A stretch of 64,000 nucleotides of DNA, from assembly GCF_023555385.1 (NCBI RefSeq), contig NZ_JAJSED010000001.1, positions 434,001 to 498,000 on the forward strand. The letters are read 5' to 3'. Under the pieces are notes generated by a model. It did no database searches and had not been told where the DNA came from. It was given only the letters and a program-made list of their open reading frames with translations. Within the stretch, counting starts at the first letter, position 1, and each line of letters starts with the position of its first letter. The translations under genes were made by a program, and so were the position numbers. Source of the stretch: Guyparkeria hydrothermalis (GTDB lineage Bacteria > Pseudomonadota > Gammaproteobacteria > Halothiobacillales > Halothiobacillaceae). Shown here piece after piece: positions 24,032-32,802 of the stretch.

Positions 24032-25005
24032 GAGCTTGCCTCGTGCGGCAGATTCGACGTGATCCAGGCTGCCGTTCGTGCGCCCGCATCGCGGTGATGC
24101 TCAAGGATCCGCCGGAACGGGGTCGGATCCTTGATGTAAGTCATCTCGGCCGCCCGCGGGAAGTACTGGTCCTGCATGCGCGAGACCCAGAAGCGCATCG
24201 CCGCCGCGCGCAACAGACCCGGCCACGCCTTTTGCTCGGCCGTATTGAAGGGACGTTCGGCCAGATAGGCGGACAGCAACGCGTCGCGTTCCGCCGGACG
24301 TGACTGTCCCCCCTCGTCGACGCACCAGTCGTTGAGGGTCACCGCCAAGTCATAGGCGAACGCATCGGTGCAGGCGTAGTAGAGATCGATGATCCCGGTG
24401 AGTCGCCCGTCGTCGAACAGGGCGTTGTCACGGAACAGGTCGGCGTGGATCGCGCCTCGCGGCAGGCCGTCGCGGGATTCGCCACGCTGGAAGGCGAGTT
24501 CGTCGGCGAGCAGGGTCCGTTCTTCCTCGGTGGCTCGTTCGTCGAGCTGCTCGGCGACCTGTTCTGCCCAGGCGAGATCGCGGTCGGGGGCGCGGTATTC
24601 CGGGAAGTCCGCCGAGACCCGGTGGAAGCGGGCCAGAGTGTGACCGATCTCCGCGCAGGCCGCCGGGTTGGGGTGATCGAGCGAGCCACCGGTAAGGCGC
24701 TGAACCAGGGCGGCGGGGCGGTCGTTGAGTTCGGTCAGGTACTTGCCGTCACGCGTGGGCACCGGATGCGCGGTCGGCACGTCGTGCTCGGCGAGGTAGG
24801 CCATCAGGTCGAGGAAGAACGGCAGCTCGTCGGCACCGTGGTTCTCGAACAGCGTCAGGACATACCGTCCACCGGTTGTGGTGACGAAGTAGTTGGTGTT
24901 CTCGATGCCCGCGGCAATGCCCCGGTGCTCGATCAGCTCGCCGCAGTCGAACTGTTGAAGGAACCTCTCGAGCTGATCGGTATCGACCTTGGTAAAAACC
25001 GACAT
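24028..25005 (-). CDS. thrB: Homoserine kinase, aminoglycoside-phosphotransferase fold (ThrB2)
   Basis: This 325-residue enzyme phosphorylates homoserine on the way to threonine. It is the APH-fold type, not the GHMP type of E. coli. GIENTNYFVTT is the N-terminal family motif. HADLFRDNALFD holds the catalytic aspartate and metal ligands, followed by GIIDLYYACTDAFAYDLAV. The start MSVFTKV is standard for this family. It is translationally coupled to dctQ by an ATGA overlap, which may simply be compaction. Confidence 0.93.
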   Translation of the reverse strand: MSVFTKVDTDQLERFLQQFDCGELIEHRGIAAGIENTNYFVTTTGGRYVLTLFENHGADELPFFLDLMAYLAEHDVPTAHPVPTRDGKYLTELNDRPAALVQRLTGGSLDHPNPAACAEIGHTLARFHRVSADFPEYRAPDRDLAWAEQVAEQLDERATEEERTLLADELAFQRGESRDGLPRGAIHADLFRDNALFDDGRLTGIIDLYYACTDAFAYDLAVTLNDWCVDEGGQSRPAERDALLSAYLAERPFNTAEQKAWPGLLRAAAMRFWVSRMQDQYFPRAAEMTYIKDPTPFRRILEHHRDAGARTAAWITSNLPHEASS

Positions 25006-25050
25006 GACGGTCTCGTCTGTGTAGGAAGTGTGCCCTGGGGTGAGTCGGGA

Positions 25051-25770
25051 TCAGAGGTCGAGCAGCTTCTGCTGTTCTTCCTCGGTCGCCGTAACACCGC
25101 GGTTGCGGTAGAAATCGAAGATGGCGTCCACCGCTTCGTCAGCCGTGTCGCAAAGGGTGAACAGGTCCATGTCCTCCTCGGCGATGGTCTTCTCGCCAAG
25201 CAGTTGGGCCCGGAACCAGTCGATCAGTCCCTGCCAGAAACTCGAGCCCACCAGGATGATCGGGATGCGCCGCGACTTGCCGGTCTGTACCAGCGTGAGG
25301 ATCTCCGCCAGTTCGTCGAGCGTGCCAAAACCGCCCGGCATGACCACGTAGGCCGAGGCGTGCTTGACGAACATCACCTTGCGGGCAAAGAAGTGCTGGA
25401 AATGCAGGGAGATGTCCTGGTAGGCGTTATCCATTTGTTCGTGGGGCAGGGCAATATTCAAGCCCACGCTTGGGGCGCCGCCTGCCTGTGCGCCCTTGTT
25501 GGCCGCTTCCATGATGCCGGGGCCACCGCCGGAGATCACCGAGAAACCGGCGTTGGAGAGTTTCTCCGACACTTCGACGGTCAGGCCATACCAGGGGTTG
25601 TCGTCGTTGTAACGCGCCGAGCCGAAGATGCTGACCGCCGGCTCGATGCTCGCCAGCGTCTCGTAGCCGTGTACGAACTCGGCCATGATCTGGAAGACCT
25701 TCCATGACTCCTGTGAGAGCCGCTGCTGCTGGTCCAGACGGGTCGGGTGATTCGGTAGCTTTCTGCTCAT
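25051..25770 (-). CDS. LOG-family protein (TIGR00730), probable nucleotide 5'-monophosphate phosphoribohydrolase
   Basis: This 239-residue protein has a Rossmann-like fold with GSARYNDDNPWY, the diagnostic GGGPGIMEAANKGA and PGGFGTLDELAEIL. These are the LOG/PpnN-type motifs for hydrolysis of nucleoside monophosphates to base and ribose phosphate; some members are cytokinin-activating. The exact substrate is not determined. The start at 25770 was chosen because the family begins around SQESWKVFQIMAEFV and upstream sequence is not conserved. The gene diverges from polA. Confidence 0.88.
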   Translation of the reverse strand: MSRKLPNHPTRLDQQQRLSQESWKVFQIMAEFVHGYETLASIEPAVSIFGSARYNDDNPWYGLTVEVSEKLSNAGFSVISGGGPGIMEAANKGAQAGGAPSVGLNIALPHEQMDNAYQDISLHFQHFFARKVMFVKHASAYVVMPGGFGTLDELAEILTLVQTGKSRRIPIILVGSSFWQGLIDWFRAQLLGEKTIAEEDMDLFTLCDTADEAVDAIFDFYRNRGVTATEEEQQKLLDL

Positions 25771-25953
25771 TGGCGCTGGCTGTTCGCAAACGGGTTCGAA
25801 CCGGGTCGGGGGCGGACGACGAGTTGGCGGCCTGTGGCATAGTATCGGCACCCAAGGACGTCGCCTGCGCGAGTCCCGTCGATGCGCCGAAAGCCGCGTC
25901 CGGACTCGCGCCCGGCCATCCCAACCCACGGTTTCAAAGGGGCAAATCCTACC

Positions 25954-28668
25954 ATGTCCGACCGCAACGGACCCGTGATTCTCGTCGACGGCAGTTCCTT
26001 CCTGTTCCGCGCCTTCCACGCTCTGCCGCCGCTCAACGCGCCAGACGGCACGCCGACCGGGGCGATGCACGGCGTGATCAACATGCTGTTGAAGATGCGC
26101 CGCGAGGCCAACCCCAGCCACATGGCAGTGGTGTTCGACGCCCCGGGCAAGACCTTTCGCGACGACATCTACCCCGAGTACAAGGCCCACCGCCCGCCGT
26201 TGCCGGACGACCTGCGGGTGCAGATCGAGCCGGTCCACGCACTAGTGCGCGCGCTGGGTTTTCCGCTGCTGTGCGTTGAGGGGGTCGAGGCTGACGACGT
26301 GATCGGCACGCTCATGCACGAAGCGCGCGAGAAAGACGAGGAGGTGATCGTCGCCACCGCGGACAAGGATTTCGCCCAGCTGGTTGCCCCGAGCGTGACG
26401 CTGGTCAACACCATGAGCAACAAGACAACGGACGTTGAGGCCGTCGAGGAGAAGTACGGCATCAGCCCGGCGCAGTTCATCGACTTCCTCGCGCTGGTCG
26501 GCGACAAGGTGGACAACATCCCCGGCGTGCCCGGTTGCGGGCCGAAGACGGCTACCAAGTGGATCAGCCAGTACGGCTCGCTTGACGACATCATCGCGCA
26601 TGCCGAGGAGATCAAGGGCAAGGTCGGCCAGGCGTTGCGTGACTCGCTCGAATTTCTGCCCATCAGCCGTGAACTGGTCACTATCCGCACGGACTGCGAC
26701 CTGCCGGTGAAGCTCAACGATCTGGTGATCGAGGCGCCCGACGTGCAAACCGGGCTGGCAATGGCTGATCGCTACGGCCTGAACACCTTGCGCCGCTGGT
26801 TCGGCGAACAGGGACTGGCCGAGGGCGAATCGGCGGTCGAGGCGGCAGAGCGTCCCGAGGTGGACTACCGAACCGTTACCGACATGGCGGCGCTCGACGA
26901 GTGGATCGAGCGCATCGAGGTGGCCCCGCGCGTGGCCTTCGACACCGAGACCAACTCGCTGGAGCCGATGCAGATGGCGGTGGTTGGCCTGTCGTTTGCC
27001 GTCGAGCCACACGAGGCCATCTACGTGCCGCTGGCGCACGTCGATGCCCACGGCGAACGGATCGAGCCCCAGCTGGATCGCGAGGCGGTATTCGAACGGC
27101 TGAAATCGTGGCTGGAGGACGAGCGGCCCACCAAGATCCTGCAGAACGCGAAGTTCGACATGCATGCGCTGGCCAACCACGGCATCACGCTACGTGGCCT
27201 GGTCGACGACAGCATGCTCGAGTCCTACGTGCTCGACCCGACCGCCTCGCGTCACGACATGGACACGCTTGCCGCGCGCGAGTTGTCGCACCAGACCACG
27301 ACCTTCGAGGAGATTGCCGGCAAGGGCGCCAAGCAGCTGACCTTCGACCAGATCGAGATTGATGTGGCCTCGCCTTATGCCGCCGAGGACGCGGACATCA
27401 CCCTGCAGCTGGCCGACCGGTTGCGGGCGAAGCTCGCCCAGGAGTCGTCCCTGATGTCGGTCTACGAGGAAATCGAACGGCCGCTGGTGCCGGTGTTGTT
27501 CGCCATGGAGCGCGCCGGTGTCGCAGTCGATGGCGAGGAATTGGCGCGTCAGGGCGAGGCGATCGGAGAGCGGATCACGGCAATCGAGGCCGAGGCGCAC
27601 GAGATCGTCGGCGAGGCGTTCAACCTCGGTTCGACCAAGCAGCTCAAGGCGATTCTGTTCGAGCGGATGGAGCTACCGGTCAAGGTCAAGACGCCCAAGG
27701 GGGAGCCTTCCACCAACGAGGAGGCCCTGTCGGCGCTGGTCGACGAGCATCCGCTAGCCCAACTGATTCTCGACTATCGCAGCCTGACCAAGCTCAAGAG
27801 CACCTACATCGACCGGCTGCCCGAGCGCATCGATCCGGATACCGGTCGGGTGCACAGCATGTTCCACCAGGCCGTGACCGCCACCGGTCGGCTGTCGTCG
27901 TCCAATCCCAATCTGCAGAACATTCCGATCCGCACCGAGGAAGGGCGGCGCATCCGCAAGGCGTTTGTCGCTACCCCGGGGCACAAGCTGATATCTGCGG
28001 ACTATTCGCAGATCGAGTTGCGCATCATGGCGCACCTGTCCGGCGACGAGGGGCTGCTGACGGCCTTTGCCCACGGCGAGGACATCCACCGGGCGACCGC
28101 CCGCGAGGTGTTCGCTGGCGGTGGTGAGGTGAGCGACGAGCAGCGTCGCGCCGCCAAGGCGATCAACTTCGGGCTGATCTACGGCATGTCGGCGTATGGC
28201 CTGGCGCGTCAGATCGGCGTGGGCCGGATCGAGGCCCAGGACTACATCGACCGCTACTTTGCCCGTTATCCGGGGGTCGCGCGGTACATGGACGAGACCC
28301 GCAAGCGAGCTCACGAACGTGGCTACGTGGAGACCGTCTTCGGTCGGCGCCTGTACCTGCCCGAGCTCAAGAGCCGCAACGGCCAGCGTCGCCAGTACGC
28401 CGAGCGCACCGCGATCAACGCACCCATGCAGGGCACGGCCGCCGACATCATCAAGCGGGCGATGCTGGCGCTACAGGAGAGCGTGGTCGCGAAGGGACAG
28501 GCCCGCATGATCATCCAGGTGCACGACGAGTTGATCTTCGAGGCACCGGCCGATCAAGCCGAGGCGCTTGCAAAGGAAATCGAGCGCATCATGATCGCCG
28601 CGGCCGATCTACGAGTGGCGCTGGAAGTGGGTGTCGGCATCGGCGAGAGCTGGGACGAGGCTCATTGA
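25954..28668 (+). CDS. polA: DNA polymerase I
   Basis: This 904-residue protein has three full domains. The 5' nuclease is at about 1-290 (ILVDGSSFLFRAF, EADDVIGTL, GVPGCGPKTA). The 3'-5' exonuclease is at about 310-500 and keeps its metal ligands (FDTETNSLE), so proofreading should be active. The polymerase is at about 520-904 (YSQIELRIMAHLSGDE, RRAAKAINFGLIYGMSAYG, IIQVHDELIFE). It removes RNA primers and fills repair gaps. ATG 25954 follows AAAGGGG; an upstream in-frame ATG at 25882 adds residues not in the family. An intrinsic terminator follows. Confidence 0.98.
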   Translation: MSDRNGPVILVDGSSFLFRAFHALPPLNAPDGTPTGAMHGVINMLLKMRREANPSHMAVVFDAPGKTFRDDIYPEYKAHRPPLPDDLRVQIEPVHALVRALGFPLLCVEGVEADDVIGTLMHEAREKDEEVIVATADKDFAQLVAPSVTLVNTMSNKTTDVEAVEEKYGISPAQFIDFLALVGDKVDNIPGVPGCGPKTATKWISQYGSLDDIIAHAEEIKGKVGQALRDSLEFLPISRELVTIRTDCDLPVKLNDLVIEAPDVQTGLAMADRYGLNTLRRWFGEQGLAEGESAVEAAERPEVDYRTVTDMAALDEWIERIEVAPRVAFDTETNSLEPMQMAVVGLSFAVEPHEAIYVPLAHVDAHGERIEPQLDREAVFERLKSWLEDERPTKILQNAKFDMHALANHGITLRGLVDDSMLESYVLDPTASRHDMDTLAARELSHQTTTFEEIAGKGAKQLTFDQIEIDVASPYAAEDADITLQLADRLRAKLAQESSLMSVYEEIERPLVPVLFAMERAGVAVDGEELARQGEAIGERITAIEAEAHEIVGEAFNLGSTKQLKAILFERMELPVKVKTPKGEPSTNEEALSALVDEHPLAQLILDYRSLTKLKSTYIDRLPERIDPDTGRVHSMFHQAVTATGRLSSSNPNLQNIPIRTEEGRRIRKAFVATPGHKLISADYSQIELRIMAHLSGDEGLLTAFAHGEDIHRATAREVFAGGGEVSDEQRRAAKAINFGLIYGMSAYGLARQIGVGRIEAQDYIDRYFARYPGVARYMDETRKRAHERGYVETVFGRRLYLPELKSRNGQRRQYAERTAINAPMQGTAADIIKRAMLALQESVVAKGQARMIIQVHDELIFEAPADQAEALAKEIERIMIAAADLRVALEVGVGIGESWDEAH

Positions 28669-28701
28669 TCCCGGCCTAATCGAAGGCGAGCCTGCGAAAA
28701 G

Positions 28702-28738
28702 AAAGCCCGCCCGGGCGAGCAGCCGGGGCGGGCTTTTT
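28702..28738. terminator. Intrinsic terminator between convergent polA and the GGDEF/EAL gene
   Basis: AAAGCCCGCCCGG pairs with CCGGGGCGGGCTTT with one bulged G, flanked by T-run on the plus side and A-run on the other. It therefore can serve both polA and the convergent gene ending at 28760. Confidence 0.85.
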
Positions 28739-28759
28739 CGTGGACATTGGCGCTCGCCG

Positions 28760-31336
28760 TTAGTCGGTTTGGCGCGGAGGCTGGATGTCCGGCACCGGAT
28801 AGTTCGGCACCTTGCCGTGCATGAACTCACCATCCCAGTAGTCCTCATCGAACGGCCGGGAGAAGACGAAGCCCTGGATCTGCAGCCGGCTGCCGAACTT
28901 GCGCAGCTCGACCAGCTGTTGTGGCGTTTCCACCCCTTCGACTACGACCTCGAATTCGAGCTTCTCGGCCATGGCCAGAATCGATCCGAGCAGTTTGCGA
29001 GCGTCCTCGCTGTGGACGATTTCGTCGACAAACTGCTTGTCGATCTTGAGCTTCGTGATCGGCAGGTTGTTGAGGTACGCGAGCGAGGAGTGTCCCGTGC
29101 CGAAGTCGTCGATCGCAATGGCGAATCCCTGCATGGCGAGCTGGTGCAGCCGCTCGGCCAGCAGGGCCGGATCGGAGCCGAAATCGCTTTCGGTGATTTC
29201 GAGCACAATGGACGAGGTGGGCAGGTTCGCGGCACGAGCGATCTGAATCAGCCGTTCCCCGATCTTGTCGAGCAGCAGCAACTGCGGCGGCATGTTGATC
29301 GAAATGGTGAATTCCTGACCGGACTGGCGCTGCCAATCGGCGATCCGCCGGCAGGCGTGGGTCAACGCCCATTCGGTGAATTCACCGATCAGGTTGTGCT
29401 CTTCCGCCAGCGGAATGAATTCGGACGGCGATATCCAGTCACCACGGTAGCGCCAGCGCATCAGCGCCTCGAATCCCAGCAAGGCGCCGCTTGCGAGGGA
29501 TACCTGCGGCTGGTAGTGCACGCGCATTTCGCGATTGCCGAGCGCCTTGCCCAGGGCCTGGGTGAGTTCGAAGCGTCGTTCAGCGGCCTGGGTATGCCCC
29601 TCGGCATGCCCGATGATCCGGTTGCCACCCTGGGACTTGGCCTCCGATAGGCCGTTGTCCGTGATCCGCAACAGTTCTTCCGAGGTCTTGCCCTCTGCCG
29701 GGTAGTGAGCGGAAGACACGCTGGCCCGGATATCCAGACGATAACCAGCCAGCTCAACGCGGCGTGTGGTGACACTGTGCGCTTCCCGCATTGCCGCCTC
29801 GACCGTTTCGTCGAGCGCTTCTTCCTCCTCGGCAAACACCAGGAAGGCGAATTCGTCACCATCGACACGCGCCAATTGCGCGCGTGGCGCAGTCATCTCG
29901 GCGAGCCGGTCACCGATGACGCGCAGGATGCGGTCGCCGAAGCGGCGGCCGAGCGCCTCATTGAAGGCGGTGAAGCCGTCGAGGCCGATGGCAACCAAGG
30001 CAAACGGCTGATCGGGATGGGTGCGGATCTGTGTGTCGACCTGCTGAACGAAATAGCCGCGATTGAGTCGATCCGTGACACGGTCGAGGCGGGCGAGGGC
30101 GAGGATTTCGCGCTCCCGCGACCGGATTTCGGTGTGGTCGTTGATGACGACGATCACATGGCCACGTCCCTCGCGCGGCTCGCCGACCAGCCGGATGGAA
30201 ACCAGTGCAATCAGCGGCTTGTCGTCGTCAGGACGGGTGAATTCGATCTCGCTGCGCCACTCGCCTTCTTCCAGCACGTGTTTCCAGATCGGGGCGATGA
30301 CGTGGCCGGGCTGATGCAGAAGGATTTCAAGCAGCGGTCGCTCGGAGAGCTGGACTGCGGTCAGACCGAGCAGTTTTTCCGCGGCGGGGTTGGAGCGGGT
30401 GACGTGGCCCTCGATGTCCGTGACCAGCACCGCCTCCTGGACTTCGTCGAATACCGAGGCGGTCAGGCGCAGCGAACCCTCGGCCCGGCGGCGGCTGAGC
30501 GACTCCTTGTCGTGCTTCTTGAGCATCGCCTGCAGTTGTTCCCGGGAATTCGACAGGCTGACCAGCGAACTGCGGAACTGCTGAACGCTCCGAGCAATAC
30601 GGCCAAGCTGGTCGCGGCGCTTCTGTTGCGAGCCCGCGCTGGCCTGCCTGCCGGCGACGATCCGTTCGGTGATGTCGGCCAGCTGGCGGATCTGGCGATT
30701 GGTGAGCCAGAGCACCACCATCAGCAGGAGTGCCTGGAGGGCGACGAACGCGACCAGTACCAGCTGGTAGTTGCCGACGACCGCCGCGTTCGCGCCGCGG
30801 ATGGCGCGCATGGTGGATTCGAGTTCGTCGTTGGCGGCCTCGATCAGCTCACCGAACCCGCTGCTCATAATGCGGGCTCGCTGGTCGGCAAGTTGGCCCT
30901 GGATGCGGCTGACTTCGGCACGGTCGGCCGAGGGGAGGTTCTGGCTTGCCTCGACCAGCGCGTTGGCCTGCGACTCGATGGCCGCGGCCAGATTGTTGAC
31001 CGCGCCGGGGTGGTTGTCACGCAACGGGCCCAGGGTGACGCTGTTGCGGACCGTCGAGGCAATTTGCTTGAGCTCGCCTCGCAGCTCGGTCACGTCGTGA
31101 CGACCGCCGGGGGTGAAGCTCGCCACTGTCCGTTCCACGTTCGCGGCAACCGACGCATAGTCGCTGCGGATCTGTTCGATTGATTTGTGCGTGTCGACGA
31201 AGCCGCTGCTCGCCTCGGCGAAGGTTTCGACGTTCGATTCGGCCAGGTTGCCGAGGTAGAACACCAATCCGGCACTTAGCGCCAGTTGCACGAGAATGAA
31301 GATCAGAAACTGTAGCGGCAGGGGGAGCAGTCGCAT
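28760..31336 (-). CDS. Membrane c-di-GMP phosphodiesterase with PAS and degenerate GGDEF domain
   Basis: This 858-residue protein starts at ATG 31336 with AGGA 8 bases upstream. A membrane helix (about 7-28), a long periplasmic helical region, and a second helix (about 195-215) lead to a HAMP-like segment, a PAS domain (about 295-410), GGDEF and EAL. The GGDEF motif reads DGDEF and no RxxD inhibitory site stands before it, so it is probably inactive or regulatory. The EAL domain is intact (FEALMRW, EITESDF, DDFGTGHSS, KIDKQF, EGVET), so the net activity is likely c-di-GMP hydrolysis. It is transcribed alone from the look of its flanks. Confidence 0.92.
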   Translation of the reverse strand: MRLLPLPLQFLIFILVQLALSAGLVFYLGNLAESNVETFAEASSGFVDTHKSIEQIRSDYASVAANVERTVASFTPGGRHDVTELRGELKQIASTVRNSVTLGPLRDNHPGAVNNLAAAIESQANALVEASQNLPSADRAEVSRIQGQLADQRARIMSSGFGELIEAANDELESTMRAIRGANAAVVGNYQLVLVAFVALQALLLMVVLWLTNRQIRQLADITERIVAGRQASAGSQQKRRDQLGRIARSVQQFRSSLVSLSNSREQLQAMLKKHDKESLSRRRAEGSLRLTASVFDEVQEAVLVTDIEGHVTRSNPAAEKLLGLTAVQLSERPLLEILLHQPGHVIAPIWKHVLEEGEWRSEIEFTRPDDDKPLIALVSIRLVGEPREGRGHVIVVINDHTEIRSREREILALARLDRVTDRLNRGYFVQQVDTQIRTHPDQPFALVAIGLDGFTAFNEALGRRFGDRILRVIGDRLAEMTAPRAQLARVDGDEFAFLVFAEEEEALDETVEAAMREAHSVTTRRVELAGYRLDIRASVSSAHYPAEGKTSEELLRITDNGLSEAKSQGGNRIIGHAEGHTQAAERRFELTQALGKALGNREMRVHYQPQVSLASGALLGFEALMRWRYRGDWISPSEFIPLAEEHNLIGEFTEWALTHACRRIADWQRQSGQEFTISINMPPQLLLLDKIGERLIQIARAANLPTSSIVLEITESDFGSDPALLAERLHQLAMQGFAIAIDDFGTGHSSLAYLNNLPITKLKIDKQFVDEIVHSEDARKLLGSILAMAEKLEFEVVVEGVETPQQLVELRKFGSRLQIQGFVFSRPFDEDYWDGEFMHGKVPNYPVPDIQPPRQTD

Positions 31337-31376
31337 TCGGGTCGTCCTGGGTCCGTGTTCTATCGCATTCCATTGA

Positions 31377-31397
31377 ACCGGCCCGAGGTGGGCCGGT
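31377..31397 (-). other. Perfect hairpin between the HIT gene and the GGDEF/EAL gene
   Basis: ACCGGCCC and GGGCCGGT form an 8-base perfect stem with a five-base loop, 17 bases beyond the HIT stop codon on the minus strand. No T-run follows, so it may be a weak or Rho-assisted terminator or an RNA-stabilising hairpin. Confidence 0.4.
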
Positions 31398-31413
31398 AAC
31401 ACCATCGTTGTGG

Positions 31414-31875
31414 CTACGCGGTGCGCTCAGAGTTTCTCGCAAGGCGTCGACCGAGTCCAGCGGCGATTGGCTGGACGCGGGCCAGCAGCTCGATCGGCAT
31501 GAGTGGTTCCCGGTCGCCTGCGCCCCAGACGACGCCTGGCCAGGCAGGGTCGTCGGGGAAGCGGGCCACGCAGTGTACGTGAAGCTGGGGTACGAGGTTG
31601 CCGATTGCGCCGACATTGATTCGTTCGGGGTGATGTAACGCATCCAGCGTCCGGCTGGCCGCGTCGAGTGCCGCCATTGTCTGCCTGTGCCAGTCGTCCG
31701 GCAGTCGATGCAGTTGCTCGGCATTCGTCAACATGGGTACGACCAGTAGCCAGACGAACCGGCGGTCGTTCATCAGGCGGAACTGCATGCCCTCGTGCGC
31801 AATGACCGGCACGGTATCGGCCATCAGTCGAGGATGCAGCTCCCAGTCAGGATCAGGCACGAGGGGCTCGGTCAC
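31414..31875 (-). CDS. HIT-like domain protein, function unknown
   Basis: This 153-residue protein has a HIT superfamily fold, with NDRRFVWLLVVPM near the N-terminus and the histidine segment PQLHVHCVARFPDD at about 99-112. HIT hydrolases carry H-x-H-x-H. Here the third histidine position is not histidine (HVHCV). I recall this diverged pattern, followed by DPAWPG-VWG, from a proteobacterial subfamily of unknown substrate. It ends 77 bases before the GGDEF/EAL start and follows motB on the same strand. Confidence 0.8.
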   Translation of the reverse strand: MTEPLVPDPDWELHPRLMADTVPVIAHEGMQFRLMNDRRFVWLLVVPMLTNAEQLHRLPDDWHRQTMAALDAASRTLDALHHPERINVGAIGNLVPQLHVHCVARFPDDPAWPGVVWGAGDREPLMPIELLARVQPIAAGLGRRLARNSERTA

Positions 31876-31887
31876 GGGGCGTTCTCC

Positions 31888-32802
31888 TTAGCGGGCGGGC
31901 ATTTCCAGAACCAGATCGACACGACGATTCTCGGCTCGCCCGACGGAATTGTCATTAGTTGCGATCGGCTGGGTGTCGGCCAACCCGACGGCGTGCAGGC
32001 GCTGAGGACGAATGCCGGCATCGATAAGCTGACGCACGACCGCGGCCGCACGGGCTGCCGAGAGCTCCCAGTTGGAAGGATACCGCCAGGTCTCGATCGG
32101 GCGGTTGTCGGTGTGGCCCTCCACGGTGATCCGGTAGTCGCTTCCGGTCAGGCGTGTCGCCAGTTGGCCCAGCAGGGAGGCGCCCGACGCGGACAGACTT
32201 GCTTCGCCGGTGGGGAACAGGATGTTGTCCTTGACGCGCAACTGGACGTGGTCGGCGATGGTGGAGACCTCGATGTTCTCGCCCATGCCGACGAACCGCT
32301 CGGCGAGGGCTCTGGCTTGCGCGTCGGCGCTTGATTCCTCGGCGGTCGACGCTGTGGGTTGGGCGTCCGCGTTGCGAGGTGGGTCCAGCACCAGATCGCT
32401 GCGCTCGCCGATCAGGGCGGTGCCACTGGCGGTCCGGGCATCCGGATACGGCTGATCACCGCCGGTGACGGCATCTGGTGGATCCATTTGGCCGGTTGAA
32501 CCACTGGCGGCCGGGCGATCGGTATTGGCCGGCTGATCGACCTGTGCGCCGCTGCCGGGGGCGATCGGGTTCTCGGCCTTGTGTTGATAGGCATAGGCAG
32601 CCAGAAGGACGAACAGCGTCAACAGCAGGGTCATCAGGTCGACCATCGTCAGCAGCCAGTAGGACTGATCGTCCTCGACCTGACGGACATCCGGTTCCCA
32701 GCCCTCGCTCCAGGGGCGTCCCGAGTCGCGGGCCGCGGCGGCGACGCGGGCTTCCTGCAGCTCGATCTCCCGGTCACCGGGATCGGCGTTTACGACGTTC
32801 AT
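31888..32802 (-). CDS. motB: MotB-family stator protein with OmpA-like peptidoglycan-binding domain
   Basis: This 304-residue protein has a cytoplasmic N-terminus and one helix (about 48-68) containing Asp55 in TMVDLMTLL, the position of the ion-carrying aspartate of MotB/PomB. A variable periplasmic linker follows, then an OmpA-like domain (about 190-300) with ITVEGHTDNRPI and NWELSAARAAAV, which binds peptidoglycan. Its start overlaps the motA stop by four bases. With MotA it would form an ion-driven stator, for flagellar rotation or gliding. No other motility gene lies in the window. Confidence 0.88.
   Translation of the reverse strand: MNVVNADPGDREIELQEARVAAAARDSGRPWSEGWEPDVRQVEDDQSYWLLTMVDLMTLLLTLFVLLAAYAYQHKAENPIAPGSGAQVDQPANTDRPAASGSTGQMDPPDAVTGGDQPYPDARTASGTALIGERSDLVLDPPRNADAQPTASTAEESSADAQARALAERFVGMGENIEVSTIADHVQLRVKDNILFPTGEASLSASGASLLGQLATRLTGSDYRITVEGHTDNRPIETWRYPSNWELSAARAAAVVRQLIDAGIRPQRLHAVGLADTQPIATNDNSVGRAENRRVDLVLEMPAR

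Noticed and set aside
25791-25804. GGTTCGAACC palindrome resembling a tRNA T-arm
   Set aside because: No acceptor stem, anticodon arm or D-arm can be folded around it on either strand.
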